A stretch of 64,000 bases of DNA, from the NCBI RefSeq assembly GCF_021290385.1, contig NZ_CP089928.1, positions 3,366,001 through 3,430,000 of the forward strand. The letters run 5' to 3'. The stretch's first letter is position 1. Every line of letters starts with the position of its first letter. Of the stretch, positions 44,318 through 52,884 are shown piece by piece. Both the position numbers and the translations under genes were made by a program. A model generated the notes under the pieces. It saw only the letters and a list, made by a program, of their open reading frames with translations, had not been told where the DNA came from and did no database searches. Origin of the DNA: Microbulbifer sp. YPW16. GTDB lineage: Bacteria; Pseudomonadota; Gammaproteobacteria; Pseudomonadales; Cellvibrionaceae.

Positions 44318-45793
44318 TCATTCCTTGAAGTGCCGCCGAGGCGCCCCCTCGTGGTCGGCGGTGATGCCGATCTCTTCCTGGGTGGTGGGGCCAATTTTCG
44401 TGTGCTCCTCCTCGGCGCCGTGCATCCAGTCCACCAGTCGGTTGCGGATCAGGAACAGGATGATCCCCGCTGCAATCGCGGCAATGGCGACGCCGCCGAA
44501 GGTGGCCAGTGGGCCCGATTCCCCCACCAGCTTACCGATTTCAGCGGCGCCCTTGTTGGCCACGCCAATAAAGGCGAACCACAGCCCCATCATCAGTGAC
44601 AGGTAGCGCAGTGGTGATAGTTTGGTGACCATGGAGAGGCCGATCGGTGACAGGCTCAGCTCACCGATGGTGTGGAAGATATAGGCGAATACCAGCCACC
44701 AGATGCTCGCCTTGATGGTTTCGGAATCGCCGATCTGCAGCGCCGCGCCGCACATGGAGACAAAGCCCAGCCCCAGGAACACCAGGCCCATACTGAACTT
44801 GGCCGGGGAGCTGGGCTCGCGCGCCCCGAGTCCCACCCACAGGCTGGCCATTACCGGCGCCAGGATAATGATAAACAGCGGGTTCACCATCTGCAGCCAG
44901 CTGGCCGGGATCTCGAAGCCCATCACGTTCAGGTCGGTGTTGTACTTGGCGAACAGGTTCATAGAGCCCGCCGCCTGCTCGAAGCCGGCCCAGAAGATTA
45001 CCGTGAATACACCCAGGATCAGTATCACCTTGATGCGATCGCGCTCTTCCGGCGTCAGTGGTTTGTGCTTGTCGACCGTGTCCTGCTTCAGTCCCAGCTT
45101 GGCCGAGGGCTCTACGCCGATATCCCCGAGGAATTTTTTTGCCTGGAACATCTGCAGCAACAGGCCCAGCAACATGCCGATACCGGCAGTGAAGAACGCC
45201 AGCTGGTAATTCACCTTCTCGCCGATCCAGCCGATTACCAGGTAGCCGAGGATCGAGCCCAGGTTGATCCCCATATAGAAAATGGTGAAAGCGGTATCGC
45301 GCCGGTGGTCACCCTCGTCGTAGAGGTCACCCACCATGGTGGAGATATTCGGCTTGAAGAAGCCGTTGCCCACGATCAGCAGGGCCAGGCCCAGCCAGAG
45401 CATATAGATCTCGGTGCCGTCCGGCAGCCAGCCATGGGGGAAACCCAGGGCGAACTGGCCCAGCATCATCAGCGTGCCGCCAAACATGATGCAGCGGCGC
45501 TGGCCCCATTTGTTGTCCGCCATCCAGCCGCCGATGATCGGTGTCAGGTACACCAGCATCGCGTACCAGCCCAGGTAACTCAGGGCCTGGGACTGCAGTT
45601 CGGTATCTGACAGCTGTTCCCAGCCAAAGGCCGCCGCGGCGGCAGCGGAAGTCAGGTAAAAGACGAAGATACCGCGCATGCCGTAATAGCTGAGCCGTTC
45701 CCACATCTCGGTGCCGAACAGCAGGAACAGCCCCTTGGGGTGGCCGAGCATCTCCCCGGCGGAGGAGGGCGGTTTTGGCTTGAGATCTTGCAT
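44318..45793 (-). CDS. POT-family oligopeptide transporter, second copy
   Basis: 491 residues. The ExxER motif is E29-M-W-E32-R33, with YYGMRGIFVFYL after it, GGWMADNKWGQRRCI in the helix 2-3 loop and IFYMGINLGSILGY in helix 5. More than ten hydrophobic segments. It imports di- and tripeptides with protons. It shares the family core with the transporter at 2833-4368 but is clearly a different subgroup. AGAGGTACC precedes the ATG. Confidence 0.92.
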   Translation of the reverse strand: MQDLKPKPPSSAGEMLGHPKGLFLLFGTEMWERLSYYGMRGIFVFYLTSAAAAAAFGWEQLSDTELQSQALSYLGWYAMLVYLTPIIGGWMADNKWGQRRCIMFGGTLMMLGQFALGFPHGWLPDGTEIYMLWLGLALLIVGNGFFKPNISTMVGDLYDEGDHRRDTAFTIFYMGINLGSILGYLVIGWIGEKVNYQLAFFTAGIGMLLGLLLQMFQAKKFLGDIGVEPSAKLGLKQDTVDKHKPLTPEERDRIKVILILGVFTVIFWAGFEQAAGSMNLFAKYNTDLNVMGFEIPASWLQMVNPLFIIILAPVMASLWVGLGAREPSSPAKFSMGLVFLGLGFVSMCGAALQIGDSETIKASIWWLVFAYIFHTIGELSLSPIGLSMVTKLSPLRYLSLMMGLWFAFIGVANKGAAEIGKLVGESGPLATFGGVAIAAIAAGIILFLIRNRLVDWMHGAEEEHTKIGPTTQEEIGITADHEGAPRRHFKE

Positions 45794-45892
45794 GAAGGTA
45801 CCTCTGGCAAGTCCCGGGCATAGGAAAAGGTGTCGCCCGGACTGGATATCCGGGGACGGTGTTGCCTTGAGTATAGTTCAGCGCCATTTTTT

Positions 45893-45992
45893 ACCTACTG
45901 GTCTTCGCGGTCGTCCTGACCGCTCAGACCGTCGCCCGCCGTATCCTGGCGCAGGTGCGTGGACCTGCTTGTCTCCGTCGGGCTCGCGCCGG
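45893..45992 (+). repeat. 100-bp direct repeat, copy 1
   Basis: Matches 46029-46128 at 96 of 100 positions (offset 136 bp). Each copy contains an internal inverted repeat GCGGTC...GACCGC. It lies between the divergent POT transporter and hrpA genes. Part of the copy has an open frame that runs into hrpA, but codon use and family length argue that it is not coding. Confidence 0.9.
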
Positions 45993-46028
45993 CTTTGCCG
46001 GCGTGCGGCACATCCCTGTGCTGCATTC

Positions 46029-46128
46029 ACCTGCTGGTCTTCGCGGTCGTCCTGACCGCTCAGACCGTCGCCCGCCGTATCCTGGCGCAGGTGCGTGGAC
46101 CTGCTTGTCTTCGGTGGGCTCGCGCCGG
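46029..46128 (+). repeat. 100-bp direct repeat, copy 2
   Basis: Second copy of the repeat at 45893-45992, with four mismatches; the 36-bp stretch between the copies is not repeated. It ends 60 bp before the hrpA start and must overlap the hrpA promoter region. Confidence 0.9.
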
Positions 46129-46188
46129 TCATTTAGTCTGTCACGGCCCAGCAGGTATAATCGCCCGTTTGCAGTCAGTCCCCGGATT

Positions 46189-49100
46189 ATGAGTCACACC
46201 GAAGACACCGCCGCCCTGAAAGTCCTGAGCGAAGAGTTCGAGCCCCGCGTCGCCGAGTGCATGGGGCGCGATCGCCATCGCCTGCGCAAGGGCCTGGACA
46301 GCGCGCGCCGGCGGCTGAGGGAGGGCAAGCCGGCGGACCGGATGCTGGCCCAGCTGGAGAGAGACCTGGGGGCATCCCGGGCGCTGGCGGCCGCCCGGCG
46401 GGACAAGCTGCCTACTGTCAGCTGGCCGGAAGAGCTGCCGGTGGTGGCGCGGCGCGAAGAGATCGCCAAGTTGATTGCGGAAAACCAGGTGGTGGTGGTG
46501 GCCGGTGAGACAGGCTCCGGCAAGACCACCCAGCTGCCCAAGATCTGCCTGGAACTCGGCCGCGGCGTTTACGGACAGATCGGCCATACCCAGCCGCGGC
46601 GCATCGCCGCGCGCACCGTGGCCAACCGTATCGCCGAGGAGCTACAGCAACCGCTGGGGCACTCGGTGGGCTACCAGGTGCGCTTTACCGATCACAGTGA
46701 CGAGCACACCCACGTCAAGTTGATGACCGACGGTATCCTGCTGGCGGAAATCCAGCGGGATCCGCTGCTGAACAAGTACGACACCCTGATCATCGACGAG
46801 GCCCACGAGCGCAGCCTCAATATCGATTTCCTGCTGGGCTACCTCAAGACCATCCTGCCGAAACGGCCGGACCTGAAGCTGATCATCACTTCCGCCACCA
46901 TCGATCTGGAGAAGTTTTCACAACATTTTGATGATGCACCGATCATCGAGGTGTCCGGTCGCACCTATCCGGTGGAGATTCATTACCGGCCACCAGCGGA
47001 CAGCGACGCCGATCTGTCCGAGCAGGTGATTGCGGCGGTGGAGGAGCTGCTGCACGACGAGAAGGGCAGCAGTCGCCGTGGTGGCGATATCCTGGTGTTC
47101 ATGAGCGGCGAACGGGAAATCCGCGAGTGTGCCAGGGCGCTGCGGGATGCCCATATTCCCCAGCTGGAAGTACTGCCGCTGTATGCGCGCCTGAGCCTTG
47201 CCGAGCAGAACCGGGTCTTTCACGGGCACAAGGGCCGCCGCATCGTGCTGGCCACCAACGTGGCAGAGACTTCCATTACCGTGCCTGGCATCCGCTATGT
47301 GATCGATCCGGGGACGGCGCGTATCAGCCGCTACAGCTACCGCAGCAAGATCCAGCGCCTGCCGGTGGAGGCCATCTCCCAGGCCAGCGCCAACCAGCGT
47401 GCCGGCCGCTGTGGCCGGGTGAGTGCCGGTGTCTGTGTGCGCCTGTATGAAGAGCGTGATTTTGAGCAGCGGCCTGAATTCACCGATGCCGAGATCCTGC
47501 GTACCAACCTGGCGGCGGTAATCCTGCAGATGCTGCAGATGCGCATCGGCGATATCCACAACTTTCCCTTTGTCGACCCGCCCGATGCGCGCCTGATCAA
47601 CGACGGCTACAAACTGCTGGAGGAGCTGCAGGCGGTGGACAGCCGCGGGCGGGTAAAGCCGCTCGGTCGGGCACTGTCGCGCCTGCCGCTGGACCCGCAG
47701 CTGGGCCGCATGCTGCTGGCGGCGGGCGAGCAGGGCTGCCTGCGCGAACTGATGGTGATCGTCAGCGCGCTGGCGGTGCAGGACCCGCGGGAGCGGCCGG
47801 CGGAAAAACGCCAGGCTGCAGACGAGAAGCACCGGCAGTGGCGCCATGAGAAATCCGATTTCCTGTCCTTCGTACAGTTGTGGGACGGCTTCGAGGCACA
47901 GCGGCAGGAACTCAGCCAGAACCAGCTGCGCAAGTGGTGCCAGAAGAACTTCCTGTCATGGCTGCGCATGCGCGAGTGGCGGGATATCCACCACCAGCTG
48001 CGAGTGGCCAGCCGCGAGCTGAAACTGAAGGAGAATCGCGAGCCCGCCACCTACGAGGCCGTGCACCGGGCAATCCTGCCGGGGATGCTGGGCAATATCG
48101 GCGTGCGCGACGAGAACAAGGAATTCACTGGCTGTCGCAACCGGCGCTTCCACATTTTCCCGGGCTCCGGCCAGTACAAGAAACCACCGCGCTGGGTGGT
48201 GTCCGGGCAACTGCTGGAGACCAGCCGCCTGTTCGCCCATACGGTGGCCAAGATAGAGCCCGACTGGGTGCTGGCGGCAGCCGAGCACCTGGTGAAGCGC
48301 CACTATTTTGAGCCGCACTACGACACCCGCGCCGGACAGGTGATGGCCTACGAGAAGATTTCGCTGTACGGCCTGGTGCTGGTGGAAAAACGCCGGATCC
48401 ATTACGGCAAACTTGACCCACAGACCGCGCGCGAGGTTTTTATCCGCCAGGCACTGGTGGAGCAGCGCTACGACAAAAACCGCCGTGGCCGGGGCCGCTT
48501 CTTCCGTCACTACCTGGAATTGCTGGAGGAGCTGGGAGACCTGGAGGCCAAGTCGCGGCGCCGGGACATCCTGGTGGACGACGAAGTGGTGTTCCAGTTC
48601 TTCGATGAGCGTCTCCCGGCGGAAATCGTCAACCTGGCCGGCTTTGAGCACTGGCGTAAGAAGGCGGAGGAAGAGGACCCCGAACTCCTGTTTATCCCCC
48701 GCGAACTCCTTATGCAGCAGAGCGCCGATCATGTGGGAGAGGCGCAGTTCCCGGATCAACTGCGTGCGGGGGGCATCGAATTCCCGCTCGGCTATCACTT
48801 TGAGCCCGGTGCCGCGGATGACGGTGTCAGTGTGCTGGTGCCGGTGGGCGCCCTGCACCAGGTGCCGGCGGCGCGGCTGAGCTGGCTGGTGCCGGGGCTG
48901 CTGCGGGACAAATGTATCGCGCTGGTGAAGGCGCTGCCCAAGCAGTGGCGCAAGTACTTTGTACCTGTGCCCGCCGCCGTCGATCGCGCGTTGTTGAGGA
49001 TGCAGGCCGGTGACACACCCCTGTGGCAGGCACTGGCGCATGAGTTGCACCGCCAGACGACCATTGAACTGCCAGCCGAGGTCTGGGAGTCTGCCGAGCA

Positions 49101-50124
49101 GTCGCTGGAGGATTTCTACCGTTTCAACATCCAGGTGCTGGATGAGGACGGCGAGCTGATCGACCAGGACCGTGACCTGCCCACCCTGCAGGCGCGTTAC
49201 AGGGACCGGGTACAGCGCGAACTGGCCACCGCCGGGGATGACTTCGAGCGTGACGGAATTACCCGCTGGGACTTCGGCGACCTGCCAGAGACCCACACCC
49301 TGGTGCAGGGTGGCCTGAAGGTGCGTGCCTACCCGGCGCTGGTGGAAGAGCGTGACAGCGTATCCCTGAAATTGCTCGACAATCCCCGCGAGGCCTGGCG
49401 ATTGTCCCGGGCCGGCACCTGCCGCCTGGCGCTGCTGCACCTGCCCGAGCCGGTCAAGTACCTGCGCAAGGAACTGCTGCGCGGCAAGGAGCTGGGCCTC
49501 AGCGCGGCCGACCTGGGACGCCGCGAAGAGGTGGCCGACGATATCCTGATGGCAGCGGCGCGTGAATTGTTCTGGCCCGGCGAGGAATGGCCCCGCACCG
49601 AGGCGGGCTTCCTGGAGGCACTGGAGCGCAGCGGCGAGTTGGTGGGGGTGGCGCAGGAAATTGCCGACCTGCTGGTGAAGGCGCTGGGCCAGCTGGTGCC
49701 CCTGCGCAAGCAGATCAAGCAACAGAAAAACCTGGCGGTGGCGATGGCGGTGGGTGATATCCAGCAGCAGTTGCAGCGATTGTTCTATCGCGGCTGCCTG
49801 TTTGATACCCCGCTGGAGTGGTTGCGCCAGTATCCCCGCTACCTCAAGGGCATCGAACTGCGGCTGGAAAAGGCCGCGCTGGACCCCAATCGCGACCGGC
49901 GCCTGCAGGCGGAGTGGCACAAGGCCGCCGAACCGTTCCTGGCGCAGGTCGAGAAGCACTCGCCACGCATCGTGGCCGCGGAGCCGCAGCTGGCCCGGTA
50001 TCGCTGGATGCTGGAGGAATTCCGCGTCTCCCTGTTCGCCCAGTCGCTGAAAACACTGTTACCGGTATCCAGCAAGCGACTGAACAAGCTCTGGAGTGAA
50101 ATCGATCAATCCATCTCGCTCTGA
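46189..50124 (+). CDS. hrpA: ATP-dependent RNA helicase HrpA
   Basis: 1311 residues from ATG 46189, close to the 1300 of E. coli. A frame open from 45955 would extend through the direct repeats and is rejected. Motif I is GETGSGKTT (106-114), motif II IDEAHER, and motif III ITSATID. Motifs V and VI (VAETSITVPG and QRAGRCGRV) are present. A helicase-associated region and the long DUF3418 C-terminus follow. HrpA is a DEAH-box helicase linked to fimbrial mRNA processing and to rescue of stalled ribosomes. Confidence 0.96.
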   Translation: MSHTEDTAALKVLSEEFEPRVAECMGRDRHRLRKGLDSARRRLREGKPADRMLAQLERDLGASRALAAARRDKLPTVSWPEELPVVARREEIAKLIAENQVVVVAGETGSGKTTQLPKICLELGRGVYGQIGHTQPRRIAARTVANRIAEELQQPLGHSVGYQVRFTDHSDEHTHVKLMTDGILLAEIQRDPLLNKYDTLIIDEAHERSLNIDFLLGYLKTILPKRPDLKLIITSATIDLEKFSQHFDDAPIIEVSGRTYPVEIHYRPPADSDADLSEQVIAAVEELLHDEKGSSRRGGDILVFMSGEREIRECARALRDAHIPQLEVLPLYARLSLAEQNRVFHGHKGRRIVLATNVAETSITVPGIRYVIDPGTARISRYSYRSKIQRLPVEAISQASANQRAGRCGRVSAGVCVRLYEERDFEQRPEFTDAEILRTNLAAVILQMLQMRIGDIHNFPFVDPPDARLINDGYKLLEELQAVDSRGRVKPLGRALSRLPLDPQLGRMLLAAGEQGCLRELMVIVSALAVQDPRERPAEKRQAADEKHRQWRHEKSDFLSFVQLWDGFEAQRQELSQNQLRKWCQKNFLSWLRMREWRDIHHQLRVASRELKLKENREPATYEAVHRAILPGMLGNIGVRDENKEFTGCRNRRFHIFPGSGQYKKPPRWVVSGQLLETSRLFAHTVAKIEPDWVLAAAEHLVKRHYFEPHYDTRAGQVMAYEKISLYGLVLVEKRRIHYGKLDPQTAREVFIRQALVEQRYDKNRRGRGRFFRHYLELLEELGDLEAKSRRRDILVDDEVVFQFFDERLPAEIVNLAGFEHWRKKAEEEDPELLFIPRELLMQQSADHVGEAQFPDQLRAGGIEFPLGYHFEPGAADDGVSVLVPVGALHQVPAARLSWLVPGLLRDKCIALVKALPKQWRKYFVPVPAAVDRALLRMQAGDTPLWQALAHELHRQTTIELPAEVWESAEQSLEDFYRFNIQVLDEDGELIDQDRDLPTLQARYRDRVQRELATAGDDFERDGITRWDFGDLPETHTLVQGGLKVRAYPALVEERDSVSLKLLDNPREAWRLSRAGTCRLALLHLPEPVKYLRKELLRGKELGLSAADLGRREEVADDILMAAARELFWPGEEWPRTEAGFLEALERSGELVGVAQEIADLLVKALGQLVPLRKQIKQQKNLAVAMAVGDIQQQLQRLFYRGCLFDTPLEWLRQYPRYLKGIELRLEKAALDPNRDRRLQAEWHKAAEPFLAQVEKHSPRIVAAEPQLARYRWMLEEFRVSLFAQSLKTLLPVSSKRLNKLWSEIDQSISL

Positions 50125-50269
50125 CCGGCGTATACAGGGGTGACGGAAACGGCCGTCGGGGTCCTGGGAGCGTGCTCGCCAGGGAGGGTGGCCGCTCTCA
50201 ATCGTGGGCACGCGGCTTCCGTGGGTTCTTTTTCATGTACTGTCCATCCGCTAAACCGGGATTCCGGTG

Positions 50270-50309
50270 GCCGGTCCGCTGCGTGCAGTGCGCGGACCGG
50301 CTTTTCTTT
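50270..50309 (+). terminator. Rho-independent terminator after hrpA
   Basis: A perfect 10-bp stem (50270-50279 with 50292-50301) followed by TTTTCTTT. It lies 145 bp after the hrpA stop; no gene is evident between. Confidence 0.85.
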
Positions 50310-50626
50310 ATCTGTTCTTCCCTGCTCCCGTTCCCGGCTAACCCCGCTTGATCGCCCGGATGTGACCGCGTTTGCCGGGGAAACCTGCCCTGGCGCACAC
50401 GGCAGCTGGAAATAGCGTGCTCACGTGTGTAATAAACAGCAGTATGGCGCGACTGAATCCACGAGACGCAGGAAAACGTACCCGGATGTGTTGAACGCTG
50501 ATGGGATACGGCTGGTCTCAATGCGTGACCGTCCGATGGGATTGGTGGTTATAATCCCGGCAGGCGGCCGGCAAAGCGCCGTCGGCGTAAACTGCTACAA
50601 GTTAGGGTATTAAAAGGAGAGTTGTT
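50310..50626. other. Upstream region of the bufferin-like operon
   Basis: 317 bp between the hrpA terminator and the peptide gene. Near its end is a candidate promoter with TATAAT at 50550-50555 and GTGACC at 50525-50530 (spacing 19 bp, longer than ideal). AAGGAGA at 50614-50620 is a strong ribosome-binding site. A 91-codon open frame that spans the terminator is not credible as a gene. Confidence 0.4.
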
Positions 50627-50962
50627 ATGACTAAGAAGAATCTGCCGCTTGCTGCCGCAGTAGGTGCGGCGTTTATCGCCTCGGCGTCCATGAACGTTTC
50701 TGCGGGCGTTGGCAATGCCAACCCGTTCGCCGCTGAAGAGCTTTCTTCCGGTTACAACCTGGCCATGCTGAGTGAGCACGGTGACGAGAAGAACAAAGAA
50801 GGTAAGTGCGGCGAAGAAGGCAAGAAAAAAGAAGGTAAGTGCGGCGAAGGTAAGTGCGGCGAAGAAGGCAAGAAAAAAGAAGGTAAGTGCGGCGAAGGGA
50901 AGTGCGGCGAAGAAGGCAAGAAAAAGGAAGGTAAATGTGGTGAGGGTAAGTGCGGCGGCTAA
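50627..50962 (+). CDS. bufA: Bufferin/HvfA-type copper-binding RiPP precursor
   Basis: 111 residues. Residues 1-26 form a signal peptide (AAAVGAAFIASASMNVSA|G). After an uncharged spacer, the C-terminal half is a lysine/glutamate/glycine repeat with seven cysteines (61, 72, 77, 88, 93, 104, 109), each in EGKCG, spaced alternately by 11 and 5. The next genes encode an MNIO enzyme and a DUF2063 protein, the known partners. By analogy with HvfA and bufferins, the cysteines should be modified (thiooxazole or oxazolone/thioamide), and the exported product binds copper. Base composition is more AT-rich than the neighbours. Family and gene order are established; the chemistry here is inferred. Confidence 0.88.
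   Translation: MTKKNLPLAAAVGAAFIASASMNVSAGVGNANPFAAEELSSGYNLAMLSEHGDEKNKEGKCGEEGKKKEGKCGEGKCGEEGKKKEGKCGEGKCGEEGKKKEGKCGEGKCGG
50816..50959 (+). repeat. Three 48-bp tandem repeats inside bufA
   Basis: Three in-frame copies (50816-50863, 50864-50911, 50912-50959) encode a 16-residue module with two EGKCG motifs each. The first two differ at a single base; the third has synonymous drift (for example AAATGTGGTGAG) and ends in GGC. Confidence 0.9.
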
Positions 50963-51043
50963 TCTCCGCATTGTTCCCGGGCGGGGGTGGGGTATAGCCC
51001 TGCCCCTGCCACTCTCACTGCTGGCGACAGCAGAAGTAAGAAC

Positions 51044-51937
51044 ATGAATACGACCAAGACCGTTGAATATCCCGTCCGGGGTGCCGGGCTGGGGTTGCGC
51101 CGCTCCATGATGGGAGAGGATATGCCTGCCAGTGCGGTGGATTTCCTGGAGGTGGCGCCGGAGAACTGGATAAATGTTGGCGGTCGTTATGGCCGCTGGT
51201 TCCGCGAGTACACTGAGCGTTACCCGTTTGTGATTCACGGTCTCTCATTGTCCATCGGCTCACCGTCCCCGCTGGACCTGGAGCTGGTGAGATCCGTCAA
51301 GCAGTTTATCCGCGAGCACGGTATCCGCTGCTACAGCGAGCACCTCAGCTACTGCTCCGACCACGGTCACCTCTACGACCTGCTACCGATCCCCTTTACC
51401 GAGGACGCCGTGCACTATGTGGCCGGACGTATCCGCCGGGTGCAGGATGTGCTCGAACAGCGAATCGCGATGGAGAATGTCTCCTATTACGCGGCACCGG
51501 CCCGGGAAATGACCGAGCTGGAATTCCTCAATGCCGTCCTCGAGGAGGCCGACTGCGACCTGCTGCTGGACGTCAACAATATCTACGTGAATGCCATCAA
51601 TCACAGCTACGACCCGGCAGAGTTCCTGCGCGGGCTGCCTGCCGAGCGTATCCGCTATGCGCATGTGGCCGGCCATTTCAACGAGGCGGATGATCTCAAG
51701 GTAGACACGCACGGTGCGCCGGTAATCGACCCGGTGTGGGAGCTACTGGAGCAGGCCTACGCCCATTTTGGCGTTTTCCCCACATTGCTGGAGCGGGACT
51801 TCAATATCCCGCCACTGCCGGAGCTGGTGGGAGAGGTGGCGCATGTCCGCGAACTCCAGGCCCGTGCGGCCAAAACTGCTTCCGGCGCCCGGGGCATTGC
51901 CGGCTCGCCTGGTGAGGTGGTTTATGCGCAGCGATGA
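51044..51937 (+). CDS. bufB: MNIO (DUF692) peptide-modifying iron enzyme
   Basis: 297 residues from ATG 51044. It is a TIM-barrel-like DUF692 protein, the family of MbnB, TglH and BufB/HvfB, which uses two or three iron ions and oxygen to modify cysteines of a peptide. Candidate ligands are His65 (HGLSLS), Glu99/His100 (SEHLSY), Glu144 (MENVSYY), Asp176/Asn178 (LDVNNI), His207 and His211 (HVAGH), Asp221/His223 (DTHG) and Glu250 (LERD). It follows the precursor gene by 81 bp, and the partner gene overlaps its end. Confidence 0.93.
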   Translation: MNTTKTVEYPVRGAGLGLRRSMMGEDMPASAVDFLEVAPENWINVGGRYGRWFREYTERYPFVIHGLSLSIGSPSPLDLELVRSVKQFIREHGIRCYSEHLSYCSDHGHLYDLLPIPFTEDAVHYVAGRIRRVQDVLEQRIAMENVSYYAAPAREMTELEFLNAVLEEADCDLLLDVNNIYVNAINHSYDPAEFLRGLPAERIRYAHVAGHFNEADDLKVDTHGAPVIDPVWELLEQAYAHFGVFPTLLERDFNIPPLPELVGEVAHVRELQARAAKTASGARGIAGSPGEVVYAQR

Positions 51938-52727
51938 AAAACGCCCCGGAGGGGCTGGCCGCGGCCCGCACGAAGCACATTTTGCCCGTGAGCAGCGTCA
52001 GTTCGCGGCGCATCTGCGCAACCCGTTGGTCAACGAGCCTCCGGCGGATATCGAAGACCGCCGCATGGCCATTTACCGTGACCTTATTTACAACAATATC
52101 GAATCCTTTATCGCCAGCGGGTTCCCGGTGCTGCGCAGCCTCTACAGTGACGATGCGTGGCACACGATGGTGCGGGAGTTCGTCCACCGGCACGCCTCCC
52201 GGAGTCCCTACTTCCTGCAGATCAGTGAGGAATTCCTGCAGTACCTGCAGGAAGAGCACGTTGCGCAGGAGTCTGACCCGCCCTTCCTGCTGGAGCTGGC
52301 GCATTACGAGTGGGTCGAGCTGGCGCTGGACGTGAATCCGGCGGAGCCCCCACCGGGGCTTGAGCTCGAGGGGGATGTGCTGGCGCAGGTGCCGGTAGTC
52401 TCCCCGGTCGCCTGGAGCCTCAGTTACCGCTTTCCCGTGCATATGATCGGCCCCACCTTCCAGCCCAGTGAACCACCGGACAACCCCACTTTCCTGCTGG
52501 TTTATCGCAATCGCGAAGATGAGGTGGGCTTCATGGAAATCAACGCAGTAACCGCGCGATTATTGCAATTGGCGCAGGCGGGGAACCAAACCGGCCGGGC
52601 ACTGCTCGAAGACCTCGCCGTGGAAATGAACCACGGGGACACCGGGGCGGTGGTGGATTTCGGCCAGTCCCTGTTGCAGCAGCTGCTGCAGGCCGGAGTG
52701 ATCGCGGGGCTGGAGCCCCGTCGATAG
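51924..52727 (+). CDS. bufC: DUF2063 partner of the MNIO enzyme
   Basis: 267 residues from ATG 51924, which overlaps bufB by 14 bp; GGTGAGGTGG lies just upstream. An upstream frame from 51768 is a shadow of bufB. The N-terminal DUF2063 helical part is recognisable by [13 protein letters not shown] and [30 protein letters not shown]-terminal half of mixed strands follows, ending with a winged-helix-like segment ([12 protein letters not shown]). BufC/HvfC/MbnC-like proteins present the precursor to the MNIO enzyme. No DoxX-type bufD gene follows. Confidence 0.92.
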   Translation: MRSDEKRPGGAGRGPHEAHFAREQRQFAAHLRNPLVNEPPADIEDRRMAIYRDLIYNNIESFIASGFPVLRSLYSDDAWHTMVREFVHRHASRSPYFLQISEEFLQYLQEEHVAQESDPPFLLELAHYEWVELALDVNPAEPPPGLELEGDVLAQVPVVSPVAWSLSYRFPVHMIGPTFQPSEPPDNPTFLLVYRNREDEVGFMEINAVTARLLQLAQAGNQTGRALLEDLAVEMNHGDTGAVVDFGQSLLQQLLQAGVIAGLEPRR

Positions 52728-52884
52728 CCCGGGCAGGGTGTCCCTGGCGCTTGCCCGATACTGCCTTATCTTTGACCGAAACCGTAGCGGGGGCAGGTGC
52801 TATGCTGCCAAGGGTGGCCCGCATTCCCGGGGGGCGGTAGAATTCGCGCAACTTCAGGGTGAACCTATAACGAGGAGCAGTGGC

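Noticed and set aside
45955..46188. N-terminal extension of hrpA through the direct repeats
   Set aside because: It would add 78 residues without homology; the ATG at 46189 gives the family length, and the repeated DNA is non-coding in character.
47956..49959. A 667-codon open frame on the strand opposite hrpA
   Set aside because: It is fully antisense to a gene with clear helicase motifs; its composition is that of a GC-rich shadow frame and it lacks a ribosome-binding site or any domain.
50140..50415. A 91-codon frame after hrpA
   Set aside because: It runs straight through a strong intrinsic terminator and has poor coding character.
50627..50962. Metallothionein as an alternative for the cysteine-rich peptide
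   Set aside because: It has a signal peptide, an EGKCG context for every cysteine, and MNIO and DUF2063 genes next to it, which fit a modified RiPP better than a cytoplasmic metallothionein.
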